Below are positions 9,393-19,184 of a stretch of DNA of 64,000 bases, in pieces. The DNA comes from Staphylococcus sp. NAM3COL9 (GTDB lineage Bacteria; Bacillota; Bacilli; Staphylococcales; Staphylococcaceae): positions 124,001 to 188,000 of the forward strand of contig NZ_LGPC01000016.1 of assembly GCF_001431205.1 (NCBI RefSeq). Reading direction: 5' to 3'. The notes beneath the pieces were generated by a model. It was not told the DNA's origin. It saw only the letters and a list, made by a program, of their open reading frames with translations, and made no database searches. Made by a program: the position numbers and the translations under genes. How positions within the stretch are numbered: position 1 is the stretch's first letter; every line of letters begins with the position of its first letter.

Positions 9393-10268
9393 TTGAAAAT
9401 CATTCAATTAGAATATTTTGTCGCTGTTGTGAAATATAATAATTTTACTAAAGCGGCTAATTTCTTACATATTAGTCAGCCATCTTTAACGACTACAATT
9501 AAGAAAATGGAAGCCAATTTAGGTTATGACCTTTTTATGAGAACTACTAAGGATATTAAAATCACTGAAAAAGGCATTCATTTTTATAATTACGCACAAC
9601 AATTGATACAGAACTATCATCAAACGCTCGAAAAAATGTATGACCTCAATATGGGTCATGCGCCTAAAATTAAATTATCTATTTTAGAATCAGCAAATCA
9701 ATGGATTTCACAAGTACTTTCTATCCATTTAAAACATAACCCCAACCAGACTTATCTCGTATCTGAGGTACATGACCAAAATAAAATACTGGAACAACTC
9801 ATCAATTTTGAAAATCATCTCGCATTGACCAACGAACAAATTGATCACGAAGATATTAAATCTATTCCTTTATATGAAGAATCCTATGTCGTTATTACAC
9901 CTAAAAATGCTTTTCCAAGTACTAAAATAACATCTATTAAATCATTGCCATTAATCTTACCTACTAAAGGTTCTCAAGTGCGCAAACATCTTGATGATTA
10001 CTTTACACGTATGAACATTCATCCGAATATCATTATGGAAGTCGATCGTTTTGAAGCGGCTACGAATTTTGTCCATAGAGGATTGGGATATGCTGTTATT
10101 CCACGTGTATATTATCAATCATTTAATGCTCGGGATTTAGACGCTTTAGAAATGCGTCCCAAACTAGGCCGTTCTATTTATATCAACTATCTAAAAAAAA
10201 GAAAGCACTCAGAGCGAGTACTTTCTTTTATAGACCAGTGCCTTAGTTATTGGAATATTAAAGAATAA
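9393..10268 (+). CDS. LysR-family transcriptional regulator of the hut region
   Basis: The 291-residue protein has an N-terminal winged helix-turn-helix (residues 1-60, with 'FTKAANFLHISQPSLTTTIKKME') and a LysR substrate-binding domain (about 90-290). The start is TTG, 7 bases after GGAGG; no ATG is suitably placed. It is divergent from YjiH-hutUI and convergent with hutG (11-base overlap of coding ends). LysR proteins usually control their divergent neighbour, so it probably regulates hut genes in response to urocanate or histidine; the inducer is not shown by the sequence. Confidence 0.92.
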   Translation: MKIIQLEYFVAVVKYNNFTKAANFLHISQPSLTTTIKKMEANLGYDLFMRTTKDIKITEKGIHFYNYAQQLIQNYHQTLEKMYDLNMGHAPKIKLSILESANQWISQVLSIHLKHNPNQTYLVSEVHDQNKILEQLINFENHLALTNEQIDHEDIKSIPLYEESYVVITPKNAFPSTKITSIKSLPLILPTKGSQVRKHLDDYFTRMNIHPNIIMEVDRFEAATNFVHRGLGYAVIPRVYYQSFNARDLDALEMRPKLGRSIYINYLKKRKHSERVLSFIDQCLSYWNIKE

Positions 10269-11187
10269 AATGATGTAAAAAATTAGCGGATAATTTAGTA
10301 GTTCGGTTATCCACATCATATTTTGGATTCGTTTCAGCAATACTAACTGTTGAAACCTTTTCATTTGGAATAATACGTTTAGCTAATTCAAGTACAACAT
10401 GTGGTGATAGTCCTAACACAGCATTTGCACTTACCCCCGGTGCGAATGCACTATCAATAACATCCATACATATCGTAAACATAATCACATCATGATCATG
10501 TATAAAACGTTCTATTTTATCTTTAATAGGAGGAGAAATTTGATGTAACAATTCATCAGAATAAACAAAACCGATATCTTTTTCTTTCGCGTAATCAAAT
10601 AGTGCTTGTGTGTTACCACCTTGTTGAATACCTAATACTAAATAATCAGTGTTTTCATCCTGTTCTAAAATTTGTCTAAAACTCGTACCAGAAGTAGAAC
10701 CTAATTCTTTTCTAGTGTCAAAGTGTGCATCAATATTGATGACACCAATAGAAGCATCAGGGAACGCCTCACGTGTGCCCAAATACTGTGCATAAGCGAT
10801 ATCATGTCCACCACCTAACAAAAAAGTTTGGTTATGTCTTTGTATCGATGAAGCAACATGATGCGCAAATTCTTGTTGAGTTTCTTCTAAAGTCTCGTGA
10901 TTATGTTCAACGTTCCCATAATCATAAATTGAACATGTTCTTAAGACTGGTAAATTAGCAAAAGTCTTCTTGATTGCATCTGGGCCTAACTTAGCTCCAA
11001 TTCTTCCTTTATTAAGTTCAACACCCTTATCAACCGCATAACCTAACATACCCACACCGTGACGTGGCTCATCGTACTCATCTTCAATATTACGAAATTG
11101 TATTGTTTGAAAATGCCTAAACTCTGTTGCCTCTATTTCACTATCTATTCTTCCTGTCCATAAATCACGTTGCGCTAATTTATACAT
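10258..11187 (-). CDS. hutG: Formimidoylglutamase
   Basis: The 309-residue ureohydrolase has the arginase-type manganese motifs GGGHDIAYA (about 124-132), DAHFDTR (about 153-159) and 'MDVIDSAFAPG' (about 241-251). It hydrolyses N-formimidoyl-L-glutamate to glutamate and formamide, the last step of the four-enzyme hut route, and sits beside a LysR regulator and hutUI. Agmatinase is an alternative on fold alone, but the hut context and length favour HutG. ATG 11187 follows GGAGGAG. HutH, the first enzyme, is not in this window; in S. aureus it is also located elsewhere. Confidence 0.93.
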   Translation of the reverse strand: MYKLAQRDLWTGRIDSEIEATEFRHFQTIQFRNIEDEYDEPRHGVGMLGYAVDKGVELNKGRIGAKLGPDAIKKTFANLPVLRTCSIYDYGNVEHNHETLEETQQEFAHHVASSIQRHNQTFLLGGGHDIAYAQYLGTREAFPDASIGVINIDAHFDTRKELGSTSGTSFRQILEQDENTDYLVLGIQQGGNTQALFDYAKEKDIGFVYSDELLHQISPPIKDKIERFIHDHDVIMFTICMDVIDSAFAPGVSANAVLGLSPHVVLELAKRIIPNEKVSTVSIAETNPKYDVDNRTTKLSANFLHHFIL

Positions 11188-11436
11188 AGTTCTCCTCCTT
11201 TTGAAACTATATCGACACTTAAAGTATACGCTTACATTATTGCCGATTCAATTATCTTTACCCAGTTGCTTAAAAGTTAATTTTGAAATTCACATTAAAA
11301 TTGTTGCATTGATACGTTTATTTTTGTAAAAGTATTACATTTCAATGATAAATATTTGAATTTAATTTATTTATCACTAAGAAGTATGTATAATTAAGAA
11401 TAAATGATTTTTCTGAACCCTATTGGAGGTTACATA

Positions 11437-12930
11437 ATGAATACAAAGCGTATACCAGGTTTTCAATGGGCAATGATGATATTTATTTTCTTCATTATTG
11501 CTTACGCAGCACCTATTATACTTAAAGATTTTCAAGGTACAATTTCGCTTAAAACTTTTGTCTTTGACATAAGTAGTCTAGCACCATTTATTGCTGCTAT
11601 TATATGTTTACTCGTCTTTAAGCACAGAGGTACGCAACTCGGTAGTTTAAAATTTTCAATTAGTTTAAAAGTTATAGAACGTATCATTTTAGCGCTCGTC
11701 ATACCCTTAATTATTTTTATTATTGCTATGATTTGTTTCAATGTTTATGCAGATAGTTTTGTACTTCTACAAACAAAAGATTTATCTGTTTCAATTATAT
11801 CAATTATTGTTGGTCAAATTATCATGGCTTTCTTAGTAGAGTTTGGGTTCCGTTCTTATTTACAACATATTGTTGAAACTAAGATGAATACATTTATCGC
11901 CTCTATTATTGTGGGCATTATGTATTCAATATGGAATGTTAATATTTCATTTAGCTTTGATTATGCGATATATAGTTTCCTTTATTCTTTCGCTTTTTCA
12001 ATGATTATTGGAGAACTTATTCGCACTACAAAAGGACGTACAATATACATTGCGACAATATTCCATGCGACAATGTCATTTGGTCTCGTCTTCTTATTTA
12101 ATGAAGAGTTGGGCGAGGTGTTCCCAATGAAAGTAATGGCTTTAACTACAGTCGCTGTTGCCGCTGTTTACATTCTATTAAGTATTATCGTTCGTACGAT
12201 TCTTTATTTCTTCACAAAACGCAATTTAGATGAAGTGGATGATAACAACTATCTTGATCATGTTAATGAAACATCTGAAAACGATGCTCAAACCGATGAT
12301 GATGTTGATGAAGATAGTGTTAAAGATGATAACAAGACAAACACATCGACTTCAGACAGCTTAAAGTCAACGACTGCTGCAAGTAGTGTTGCTGCGACTG
12401 ATCATAAGACACAGGACTCAGATCAACAACATACTGATGACACAACAAAGACGACAGCTTCAACAGTCGATAATAAAGATAACGCATCATCTACCAAATC
12501 TTCTTTTAATCAAGCAACTGAACAAAACAACGCAGATTTAACTACTGATGATAATCAAAAGAAGACAAATACTGAAAATAACACGACGAATGGTGATAGT
12601 GTTGTGATAAATGAACAATATGACAATAACGACTCAAACAATTTGACTAATAGTTCGGTTGAAGCATCTACTGAAAAAGTAAACCATGATACAACTGATA
12701 TCGATAATGAGCCATTAAAAACAAGTTCAAGTTATTCAACTGCTCGTAAATCTTCAGCTGTGAATAATGCGAAAGCATCCATTACTAATGATAATCATAT
12801 TGAAGACACATCACCAACTGAATCAAACACTACACACGCAACACATGATGAAGAAGTAGATAATGGTTCAAATGATAAACATACGCGTTCTCCTTTTAAT
12901 CTTAAAAGTAAACGTGGTCACCGTCGTTAG
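11437..12930 (+). CDS. spdC: SpdC/LyrA, Abi (CPBP)-domain membrane protein
   Basis: The first 270 or so residues of this 497-residue protein are about eight hydrophobic segments with a CPBP/Abi fold. The usual EExxxR motif is degenerate: Val replaces the first Glu in 'LVEFGFR'. Residues from about 275 to the end form a hydrophilic tail rich in Asp, Asn, Thr and Ser. Fold, tail and position between hutG and rpiA match staphylococcal SpdC/LyrA, which affects lysostaphin sensitivity and surface protein display and interacts with the WalK kinase. ATG 11437 follows TTGGAGG; an upstream in-frame ATG at 11404 lacks a ribosome site. The tail seems longer than in S. aureus (about 419 residues total, from memory). 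Confidence 0.85.
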   Translation: MNTKRIPGFQWAMMIFIFFIIAYAAPIILKDFQGTISLKTFVFDISSLAPFIAAIICLLVFKHRGTQLGSLKFSISLKVIERIILALVIPLIIFIIAMICFNVYADSFVLLQTKDLSVSIISIIVGQIIMAFLVEFGFRSYLQHIVETKMNTFIASIIVGIMYSIWNVNISFSFDYAIYSFLYSFAFSMIIGELIRTTKGRTIYIATIFHATMSFGLVFLFNEELGEVFPMKVMALTTVAVAAVYILLSIIVRTILYFFTKRNLDEVDDNNYLDHVNETSENDAQTDDDVDEDSVKDDNKTNTSTSDSLKSTTAASSVAATDHKTQDSDQQHTDDTTKTTASTVDNKDNASSTKSSFNQATEQNNADLTTDDNQKKTNTENNTTNGDSVVINEQYDNNDSNNLTNSSVEASTEKVNHDTTDIDNEPLKTSSSYSTARKSSAVNNAKASITNDNHIEDTSPTESNTTHATHDEEVDNGSNDKHTRSPFNLKSKRGHRR

Positions 12931-12970
12931 TTACATTAATGAATAACATCATCAATACTTCCTCACAGAG

Positions 12971-13097
12971 TGTCGACAAAGTCTCTGACTTTGTTGGCAT
13001 TTTTTTATGCACGCTTTTTCCATGGCAAAGTCTCAGCCTATAGTCTTTGGCTAATGCTTTATTGACTAGCCGGGAGTCGCCAACATCACAACAGTTT
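12971..13097 (+). repeat. Family B repeat, copy B1, acting as spdC terminator
   Basis: It begins TGTCGACAAAGTC and folds with GACTTTGTTGGC, followed by a seven-base T-run: an intrinsic terminator on the plus strand, 40 bases after spdC. Two G-U pairs make the hairpin better on this strand than on the other. The rest ('tatagtctttggctaatgc', 'ctagccgggagtcg') matches copies at 37767, 45381 (reverse) and 53522. Confidence 0.75.
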
Positions 13098-13107
13098 TAA
13101 ATAAAAT

Positions 13108-13150
13108 CAAAAAAGTGATAAATAATCCTTTAGGACCTTTATCACTTTTT
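13108..13150. terminator. Bidirectional terminator between spdC and rpiA
   Basis: AAAAAGTGATAAA pairs with TTTATCACTTTTT, with A/T-runs on both sides. It ends 8 bases from the rpiA stop codon on the minus strand and can also back up the B1 terminator on the plus strand. Confidence 0.85.
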
Positions 13151-13157
13151 GTATTAT

Positions 13158-13847
13158 TTATTTTTCAAGAACTTTCACACCATTTTGTGAACCAATAATA
13201 ATTTGGTCAGCAACATCTAAGAAATAACCGGTTTCCAATACGCCCACAAGATGGATTAAATACTCATGCATTTCGTAAGCATCTATATTTCCGTTTAATT
13301 CTAAGTCCAATATATAGTTACCATTATCTGTAATAAATGGCACATCATCAACAACACGGCGTATCGCTTTAATATTACCATTACCATATGACTCAATCTT
13401 TTTAGAAACGAGTAGCCAATTAAATTTATCTACTTCTACAGGAAGCTTAAACGTTTGACCTAAATAATCTACGCATTTGCTATCATCTATTAAAACAATA
13501 AATCTATCTGCCATGGCATCAATTACTTTTTCTCTAAATAGTGCTCCACCGCCACCTTTTATAAGGTTTAATTGATTGTCTACTTCATCAGCGCCATCAA
13601 TTGCGACATCAATTTTATCCACATCGTTTACATCGACTACACGCATACCTAATTCTTTTGCGATATAAGCCGTTTTGTTTGAAGTACAGACTCCAGTTAT
13701 ATCAATTTGTGCTTGTTCTAATTTCTCAGCGATTTTTGGCACGAGTAGTTCAATTGTTGAACCTGAACCAATACCCACAATCATACCATCTTTAATTTGG
13801 TCTAATGCATCATCAAATGTACTTAACTTCAACTGTTTTTTATTCAT
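13158..13847 (-). CDS. rpiA: Ribose-5-phosphate isomerase A
   Basis: The 229-residue product has the RpiA motifs GIGSGST (about 21-27), 'DGADEVD' (about 85-91) and 'KGGGGALFREK' (about 98-108) that hold the phosphosugar and catalytic residues. It interconverts ribose 5-phosphate and ribulose 5-phosphate in the pentose phosphate pathway. Length is normal and ATG 13847 follows AAAGGGG. This is the housekeeping isomerase, which makes the second, unrelated RpiB-type isomerase at 58304-58750 likely to be specialised. Confidence 0.97.
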   Translation of the reverse strand: MNKKQLKLSTFDDALDQIKDGMIVGIGSGSTIELLVPKIAEKLEQAQIDITGVCTSNKTAYIAKELGMRVVDVNDVDKIDVAIDGADEVDNQLNLIKGGGGALFREKVIDAMADRFIVLIDDSKCVDYLGQTFKLPVEVDKFNWLLVSKKIESYGNGNIKAIRRVVDDVPFITDNGNYILDLELNGNIDAYEMHEYLIHLVGVLETGYFLDVADQIIIGSQNGVKVLEK

Positions 13848-14011
13848 AATGCTTCCCCTTTACACACAGTACTTTTATCTTTATTGTACATGAGATTTAT
13901 AAAAATACATAGCTAAAAAAACGTAAATATATGACTCTAATATATGTTCACTTGCATATTCTAAAAATTGTTTTAAAATGATAATCACTAAACTGCAGGA
14001 GGTACTGAATT

Positions 14012-14680
14012 ATGATTTATGCTCTAGATGCAATTTCTACAGGTAAAATTCAAGATTTATCATACAGTACGAAAAGACCGATGCGCTCAGCCTTAAATAA
14101 AAAGAGAATCACAGGACAAATGTGGTTATCAAAGACTGGGTTCATTGAAGATGAACAAGAATATAAAGGACACGGTGGACCAGATAAAGCGCTATGTCTT
14201 TATAGTAAGAAGAACTATGAATTATGGAAAAATGATGTTGCTACATTACCCGACTATGCTATGTTTGGCGAGAATTTAACTGCTGCCGATTTAGACGAAA
14301 ATGATATTTATTTAGGTGATAAATTCCAATTAGGTGAAGCAATTGTAGAAGTATCTGAAATAAGAGAACCATGTTGGAAAATTCAAGAAAAGTATAAAAT
14401 TCCAAATTTAGTTAAGCGCATGTCTCATTCTTGTAAGACTGGGTTTTATCTTAGGGTTATCAAAGAAGGGTTTGTAGATGATGCTGCAAATTTAGAATTA
14501 ATACATTCTTCAAACACACTTATGCTTCTATCAGTGTTTGAACTTAATGACATCTATTATAATGATAATAAAAATATAACACGTTTAACAGACGCTTTGA
14601 AAAACCCCTATCTCACTGACGAAAGAGTTTCAAAGTTGCAAAAATTTTTAAAACGAGCACAAAACATTGCAGATAAATAA
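14012..14680 (+). CDS. MOSC-domain protein (YiiM-like)
   Basis: The 222-residue protein carries the MOSC signature: 'GHGGPDKALCLYS' (about 52-64), 'FGENLTA' (about 87-93) and 'REPCWKIQ' (about 119-126) with the conserved Cys that binds molybdenum cofactor sulfur in relatives. YiiM-type proteins reduce N-hydroxylated compounds such as 6-hydroxylaminopurine. A single gene with its own promoter region; ATG follows GCAGGAGG. Cytosolic. Confidence 0.88.
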   Translation: MIYALDAISTGKIQDLSYSTKRPMRSALNKKRITGQMWLSKTGFIEDEQEYKGHGGPDKALCLYSKKNYELWKNDVATLPDYAMFGENLTAADLDENDIYLGDKFQLGEAIVEVSEIREPCWKIQEKYKIPNLVKRMSHSCKTGFYLRVIKEGFVDDAANLELIHSSNTLMLLSVFELNDIYYNDNKNITRLTDALKNPYLTDERVSKLQKFLKRAQNIADK

Positions 14681-14681
14681 A

Positions 14682-15092
14682 TATATGAATAGGAACTGGA
14701 TAGCAATCTATTTTTTTAATAAAATTTCGTTGTATGATTGGAATCTGGCAAAGATGACTAGAAAATGGAATACAGAAGCTATAGTTCATTAAAAGTTTAA
14801 TATAAACGCATTTCCAATACAGTGAACTACTGTCAATCTAACAAATAAGGGAGCGGGACAGAAATCAAAATTTGATTTCGTATTCCCGCCCCCACAAGGC
14901 TGACTAGAAAAAAATACAAGCGTTAAAGCTCTTGCATTAGAACTACTAGCCTTCACAAATGAAAAAGTAGTTCTTTAAAATATTGAAACAAGTACATTAA
15001 AATACTAAACAACTCATATGCAATCCATTAGAAAACTAATAGCTTAGTGTTTTAAATTTGAGAATGAGATATTGATGTCCCAGACTTATTTT
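14682..15092. repeat. Family A repeats: degenerate copy followed by full copy A2
   Basis: Between the convergent MOSC and epimerase genes, 14682-14840 holds a decayed copy ('tctggcaaagatgactagaaaa', 'cagtgaactactgtcaat'). A full copy follows from 14848: the hairpin GGGAGCGGGACAGAAATC / GATTTCGTATTCCCGCCCC, 'acaaggctgactagaa', and the end block 'gatgtcccagactta' at 15092. No ORF lies inside. Confidence 0.75.
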
Positions 15093-15111
15093 CATCATAT
15101 CAATTTAGTTT

Positions 15112-16131
15112 CTATAACTCTTTTTCAAAAATTTTATATGACGTTTTTGAGTAGTATGGTTGATTAGCTTCCAATATAGATGCTGCTTTTTCTCCCATTA
15201 AGTTAATATCATTAGGTATACATTGCGTCTCAAGTGTAAAACCAGAATGTGCCTTATAAATATTAAAGTCACTTTGCCAACTTGTAGTATCATTAAATGT
15301 GAAAATCACAACATTTGGCATGTCAGTGTTTACTGTTAATAAAAAGCGTTTATTTTCAACGGTCATTTCATTGCCGCCTATATCGAATGGATGATCGATG
15401 CCACCAAAACGTTCCATTTGTGCTTTCACAACTGGATGCTCACTCGTAAAGATGTCTTTAAATTGAATGTTTTCTTCGTTAAATGTGTCCACTAAATCAA
15501 TTGGTTTCATACTTTCAACGATATTATCATCGCCTAATAAATACATATCTAATTTTGAACTTGAAATACTGTGGTTATCAATTACATTATTATCTCTATT
15601 CAAATTAAAATAAACATGATTCATTGGATTAAATAACGTTTTCTCTGTAGCCGTTGCTTTGTATTCAATTGTCCATTTATGATCAACATCATAAGTATGA
15701 ATTACTTCTAGCTCAATATCACCAGGAAAATGGTCGTCCGAGCTTTTTATAGTTGTAGTAAAAATTACTTTTACTTGGCCCACTTGCTCTTCAATTTCAT
15801 AATCAAAAAAGCGTGTACCAATTCCTTCAGGTCCCCCATGTATGTTATGTTCACCGTTATTTGCGTCAAGCTGATAAGTCTTACCCTCTAATTCGAAAGT
15901 AGCATTTGCAATTCTACCACCATAACGACCAATTGTTGCCCCGAAATGAAATGGATTTTCCTCATAGAATTCATCTGCTTCTACAACATTTCCAAGTACA
16001 ATGTTATTATCATCGTACTTCCATGAAACGATACGTGCTCCATAATTAGTAAAAACGATTTTCGTTTCTTCATTATCAATTTTAATTAAATCAATACCAT
16101 TACTTTGGCTTTCTACTTTTGCAAACATCAT
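15112..16131 (-). CDS. Aldose 1-epimerase (galactose mutarotase family)
   Basis: The 339-residue product has the mutarotase core: 'GATIGRYGGRIANA' (about 63-76), 'NNGEHNIHGGPEG' (about 90-102, catalytic His region), 'NHVYFNLNR' with the second conserved His (about 175) and a late conserved Glu in 'GFTLETQC'. It interconverts alpha and beta anomers of hexoses, feeding glycolysis or the Leloir pathway. I start at ATG 16131, six bases after GGGAG. No galK or galE is beside it, so it probably acts as a stand-alone housekeeping enzyme. Confidence 0.9.
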   Translation of the reverse strand: MMFAKVESQSNGIDLIKIDNEETKIVFTNYGARIVSWKYDDNNIVLGNVVEADEFYEENPFHFGATIGRYGGRIANATFELEGKTYQLDANNGEHNIHGGPEGIGTRFFDYEIEEQVGQVKVIFTTTIKSSDDHFPGDIELEVIHTYDVDHKWTIEYKATATEKTLFNPMNHVYFNLNRDNNVIDNHSISSSKLDMYLLGDDNIVESMKPIDLVDTFNEENIQFKDIFTSEHPVVKAQMERFGGIDHPFDIGGNEMTVENKRFLLTVNTDMPNVVIFTFNDTTSWQSDFNIYKAHSGFTLETQCIPNDINLMGEKAASILEANQPYYSKTSYKIFEKEL

Positions 16132-16740
16132 CAATTACTCCCTTTCAAACCCAATACTTTTTCAAAAGCTAAGATCAGGTTTTATCATGAATAAAAACAT
16201 CACTTACAAACGTGGCCTGTAAATCACAACTCAGAAGGGGATCTTCATTGTGTTTAGGCAATGTAAACTATCTCACTACAAGTCCAATTAACTTGAATAT
16301 TTATTTTAATAATCATATTTCAATTGTAGTGAGCAATCCCTTTCACACATAATACGATTAAATAAAACAACATCAATGTGATTAGCTATGCTTCTCTAGC
16401 ACAAAAAACTTACAAAGTCACTGTGATGCAATAACACAAAACTTGTGTAGGTATTTAATACGCCCTATTTCTTCTATTACACTCTTATATTGTAACAATT
16501 TAGTCAAATATTTAGCTATACTAATCGTCAATTTTAACAAACAATCATAAAAATTGTTATACTTTTTCTATTATTATACAAATAACAGCCAATTTTTTTA
16601 TTGTATAATATTATAACTTTGTTGAATTCCTCTTTATTCTACTACTTAATTTATATAAGTACATAGTAATTTTATATAAACAACTTTCTATTCACTCTAA
16701 AAAGATACATTTTTCACACAATAAACATCTCAGTAATCAA
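16132..16740. other. Long non-coding stretch, no gene seen
   Basis: About 610 bases, very A+T rich, with no convincing ORF that has a ribosome site. The one structured element is the imperfect inverted repeat CTCACTACAA / TTGTAGTGAG (about 16271-16333) with a loop near 43 bases. It could be an operator or a transcript fold; nothing else supports a function. Confidence 0.5.
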
Positions 16741-16786
16741 AAAATAAACTACCTCCATATCTTACATGATGATGGTAGTTTATTTT
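16741..16786. terminator. Terminator downstream of the ABC permease gene
   Basis: AAAATAAACTACC pairs with GGTAGTTTATTTT around a 20-base loop, 20 bases beyond the permease stop codon; the minus-strand transcript ends in a T-run. Confidence 0.8.
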
Positions 16787-16805
16787 AATAGCATATTTTA
16801 AATTG

Positions 16806-18044
16806 TTATTTTTTGTTGAAGATACGTTTTACCGAACTCATAAAGCCTTTATCAAAACTTAAGATCGTATCTTTATAACTACGCACTGCAACCCATAATA
16901 GTATGAAAATAGTGATAATAGATAGAATCATACTTAATACGATTTCCCAAATAGCTACATCAGGTGTGGATGCACGAACAAACATCACAAATGGTGAAAG
17001 TAATGGTATAAAGCTAGTGATTTTCACCAATAACGTATCTGTGTTCATTATACTAAATAAGGAAATATAGAAAGCAATCATACTAATTAATGTCATTGGC
17101 ATTAATGATTGATTAATATCTTCTATACGAGCAGTAATAGACCCCAAAATAGATGCTAAAATAATATATGAAAGTATTCCAATAATCATTGATATGATAC
17201 CTACGATGATTAATTGCACGGTTAATTCGTTTGGTTCAATATCAAACCCTTTTAACATATCTCCAATATCAAACAATAAGAAACATATAATGCCAGCCAC
17301 AATAAATATACTGATTTGGGTTAATGCTACTGAAACCACACCTGCCATCTTCGCAAGAATGTGTGTCACTGGTGACACACTCGTAATAATCATTTCAATA
17401 ACTCGCGATGTTTTTTCAGTTGCGATTTCCATAGCAACTTGACTCGCATAATTAAAAACGATAAAGAATATGAGCATCACGCCTGCATATACTATCATTG
17501 TATTAAAGCCTTTTTCAGCTTCACTTAAATTTGAATTGTTAGCATTATCTGCAAGCACTTCTGAAGTTACTTCACTTTGAGATTGTAACTGCTTTAATTC
17601 ATCTTGTGATAAGTTTAAATTCGTTGCAACAAATTGTGTTTGTATAGTTGATAACGCCGCTTTTAATTTTTGCTTATCTTGTCCTGAAACAGTATCTTTA
17701 CTCAATATTTTACCTGAAAGCTTTTTATCTTCACTCAGTTTAATAACGTAAGCTTTATCTAATTTTTCATTTTTAACCTGTGATTTTGCTTGTTTTTCTG
17801 ATAATTGCTTAAAGTCTGCGCCTTCATCAAGTTGATCCCCTTGTGATTTAATGACTTTATAAATTTGATTATTCGATGATACGACCCCTACTTTATCAGG
17901 ACCATCGTCAAATAAATCAATGATTTTATTAATATTCGCCGCTCCAATCATTAAAAGAATCACAATAGCTGTGAAAATAACAAATGACTTTGTTTTGACT
18001 TTACTTTTATAAGTTAAGGAAAAGGTCGCAAAGAATTTATCCAT
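16806..18044 (-). CDS. ABC-2 type transporter permease (NatB/YhaP-like)
   Basis: The 412-residue protein has one membrane segment near the N-terminus (about 22-40), a hydrophilic extracellular domain of about 125 residues, and five or six C-terminal membrane segments from about residue 180: the layout of NatB/YhaP permeases that export sodium or small toxic compounds. ATG 18044 follows AGGTGA; an in-frame GTG at 18053 overlaps that ribosome site. It overlaps the upstream ATPase gene by 8 bases, so the two make one exporter. Substrate unknown. Confidence 0.88.
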   Translation of the reverse strand: MDKFFATFSLTYKSKVKTKSFVIFTAIVILLMIGAANINKIIDLFDDGPDKVGVVSSNNQIYKVIKSQGDQLDEGADFKQLSEKQAKSQVKNEKLDKAYVIKLSEDKKLSGKILSKDTVSGQDKQKLKAALSTIQTQFVATNLNLSQDELKQLQSQSEVTSEVLADNANNSNLSEAEKGFNTMIVYAGVMLIFFIVFNYASQVAMEIATEKTSRVIEMIITSVSPVTHILAKMAGVVSVALTQISIFIVAGIICFLLFDIGDMLKGFDIEPNELTVQLIIVGIISMIIGILSYIILASILGSITARIEDINQSLMPMTLISMIAFYISLFSIMNTDTLLVKITSFIPLLSPFVMFVRASTPDVAIWEIVLSMILSIITIFILLWVAVRSYKDTILSFDKGFMSSVKRIFNKK

Positions 18045-18936
18045 TGACGTCACCTACTTTTGCTATAAATATTTCATTTAGTGATGGTTCTACAACTTGG
18101 AACCGTTTGACGAAACCGTACTGTATTACAACTTCATAAATTTTCTCAGCAACCACTTCTGTCTCAATCATTGCTTTAATTTCTCTTTTACTTCTATCTA
18201 CATGTAATACACCGTCAATGCTATCTATTTCTGGCATTTCATGTTCTGTTTCTATGACGACGCTTTTATTACCATGATTTGCTTTCACTTCATCAATTGG
18301 TCCCGAAACAACAAGCTCTCCACGATTTAGAATACAGACATTATCACATAATTCTTCTACATGTTCCATTCTATGAGAGCTATATATAATAGTTGTACCA
18401 GCATCATTTAAATCTTTAACAGCTGATTTTAACAACTCTACATTTACTGGATCTAATCCACTGAATGGTTCATCCAAAATTAATAATTCTGGTTTATGTA
18501 ACATACTTGCTAAAAGTTGGATTTTTTGTTGATTCCCTTTGGATAGTGCTTCAATTTTCTTTTCTCTATTTTCTTTAATACCAAACCTATCTAACCAATA
18601 GTCTATAGCTTCGGTAATTTCTTTGGACTTCATTCCTTTTAACGTAGCTAAATAACGTAACTCATCTTCTACTTTCATTTTAGGATGTAAGCCTCTCTCT
18701 TCTGGTAAATAGCCGATGTGGTTGTATGAAGTCTTGTCTATGGGTTTATCATTATATGCAATTTTACCTTCAGTGATTGGCGTTAGCCCTAAAATCATTC
18801 TGAAGGTTGTCGTTTTTCCTGCACCATTTCTGCCTAGAAAACCTAACATTTTGCCTTGATCTAAAGATAATGAAATATCATTAACCGCTGTAAAATTTTT
18901 ATATTTCTTGGTTACATGTTCAATGTTTAGTGACAC
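18037..18936 (-). CDS. ABC transporter ATP-binding protein (NatA/YhaQ-like)
   Basis: The 299-residue ATPase has Walker A GRNGAGKTT (about 35-43), signature LSKGNQQK (about 134-141, a variant with Lys after Ser) and Walker B 'LLILDEPFSGLDP' (about 154-166). The roughly 80-residue C-terminal extension is typical of NatA/YhaQ ATPases. The start is GTG 18936, since no in-frame ATG is near. It drives the permease encoded by the overlapping downstream gene. Confidence 0.92.
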   Translation of the reverse strand: MSLNIEHVTKKYKNFTAVNDISLSLDQGKMLGFLGRNGAGKTTTFRMILGLTPITEGKIAYNDKPIDKTSYNHIGYLPEERGLHPKMKVEDELRYLATLKGMKSKEITEAIDYWLDRFGIKENREKKIEALSKGNQQKIQLLASMLHKPELLILDEPFSGLDPVNVELLKSAVKDLNDAGTTIIYSSHRMEHVEELCDNVCILNRGELVVSGPIDEVKANHGNKSVVIETEHEMPEIDSIDGVLHVDRSKREIKAMIETEVVAEKIYEVVIQYGFVKRFQVVEPSLNEIFIAKVGDVNG

Positions 18937-19123
18937 TGTTCCCCGACCCCTCTCTTTTAAAAATAATATACTTTGATAATACCATTAGATCTAGCAAAGT
19001 TACATTTTAAATTGAACATTACTAGACTTGATGCCACTTTAATTATAGTCATAACTCATTGCCATGACCATAATTGATACAAAGCGTAATTTTATTACTT
19101 CTTATGCAAGTGATATCACACAA

Positions 19124-19170
19124 GAAAAAATTAACGCTGTTTCCACTTACGCTAAGCCGGAAACAGCGTT
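19124..19170 (-). terminator. Intrinsic terminator of the DUF805 gene
   Basis: AACGCTGTTTCC pairs with GGAAACAGCGTT around a 14-base loop and is followed on the minus strand by TAATTTTTTC. It lies just after the DUF805 stop codon. Confidence 0.85.
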
Positions 19171-19184
19171 TTAATTTCATTATT

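Noticed and set aside
16271..16333. CTCACTACAA / TTGTAGTGAG inverted repeat as a regulatory RNA
   Set aside because: Only ten base pairs with a loop of over 40 bases, no conserved motif of a known riboswitch or T-box and no terminator next to it.
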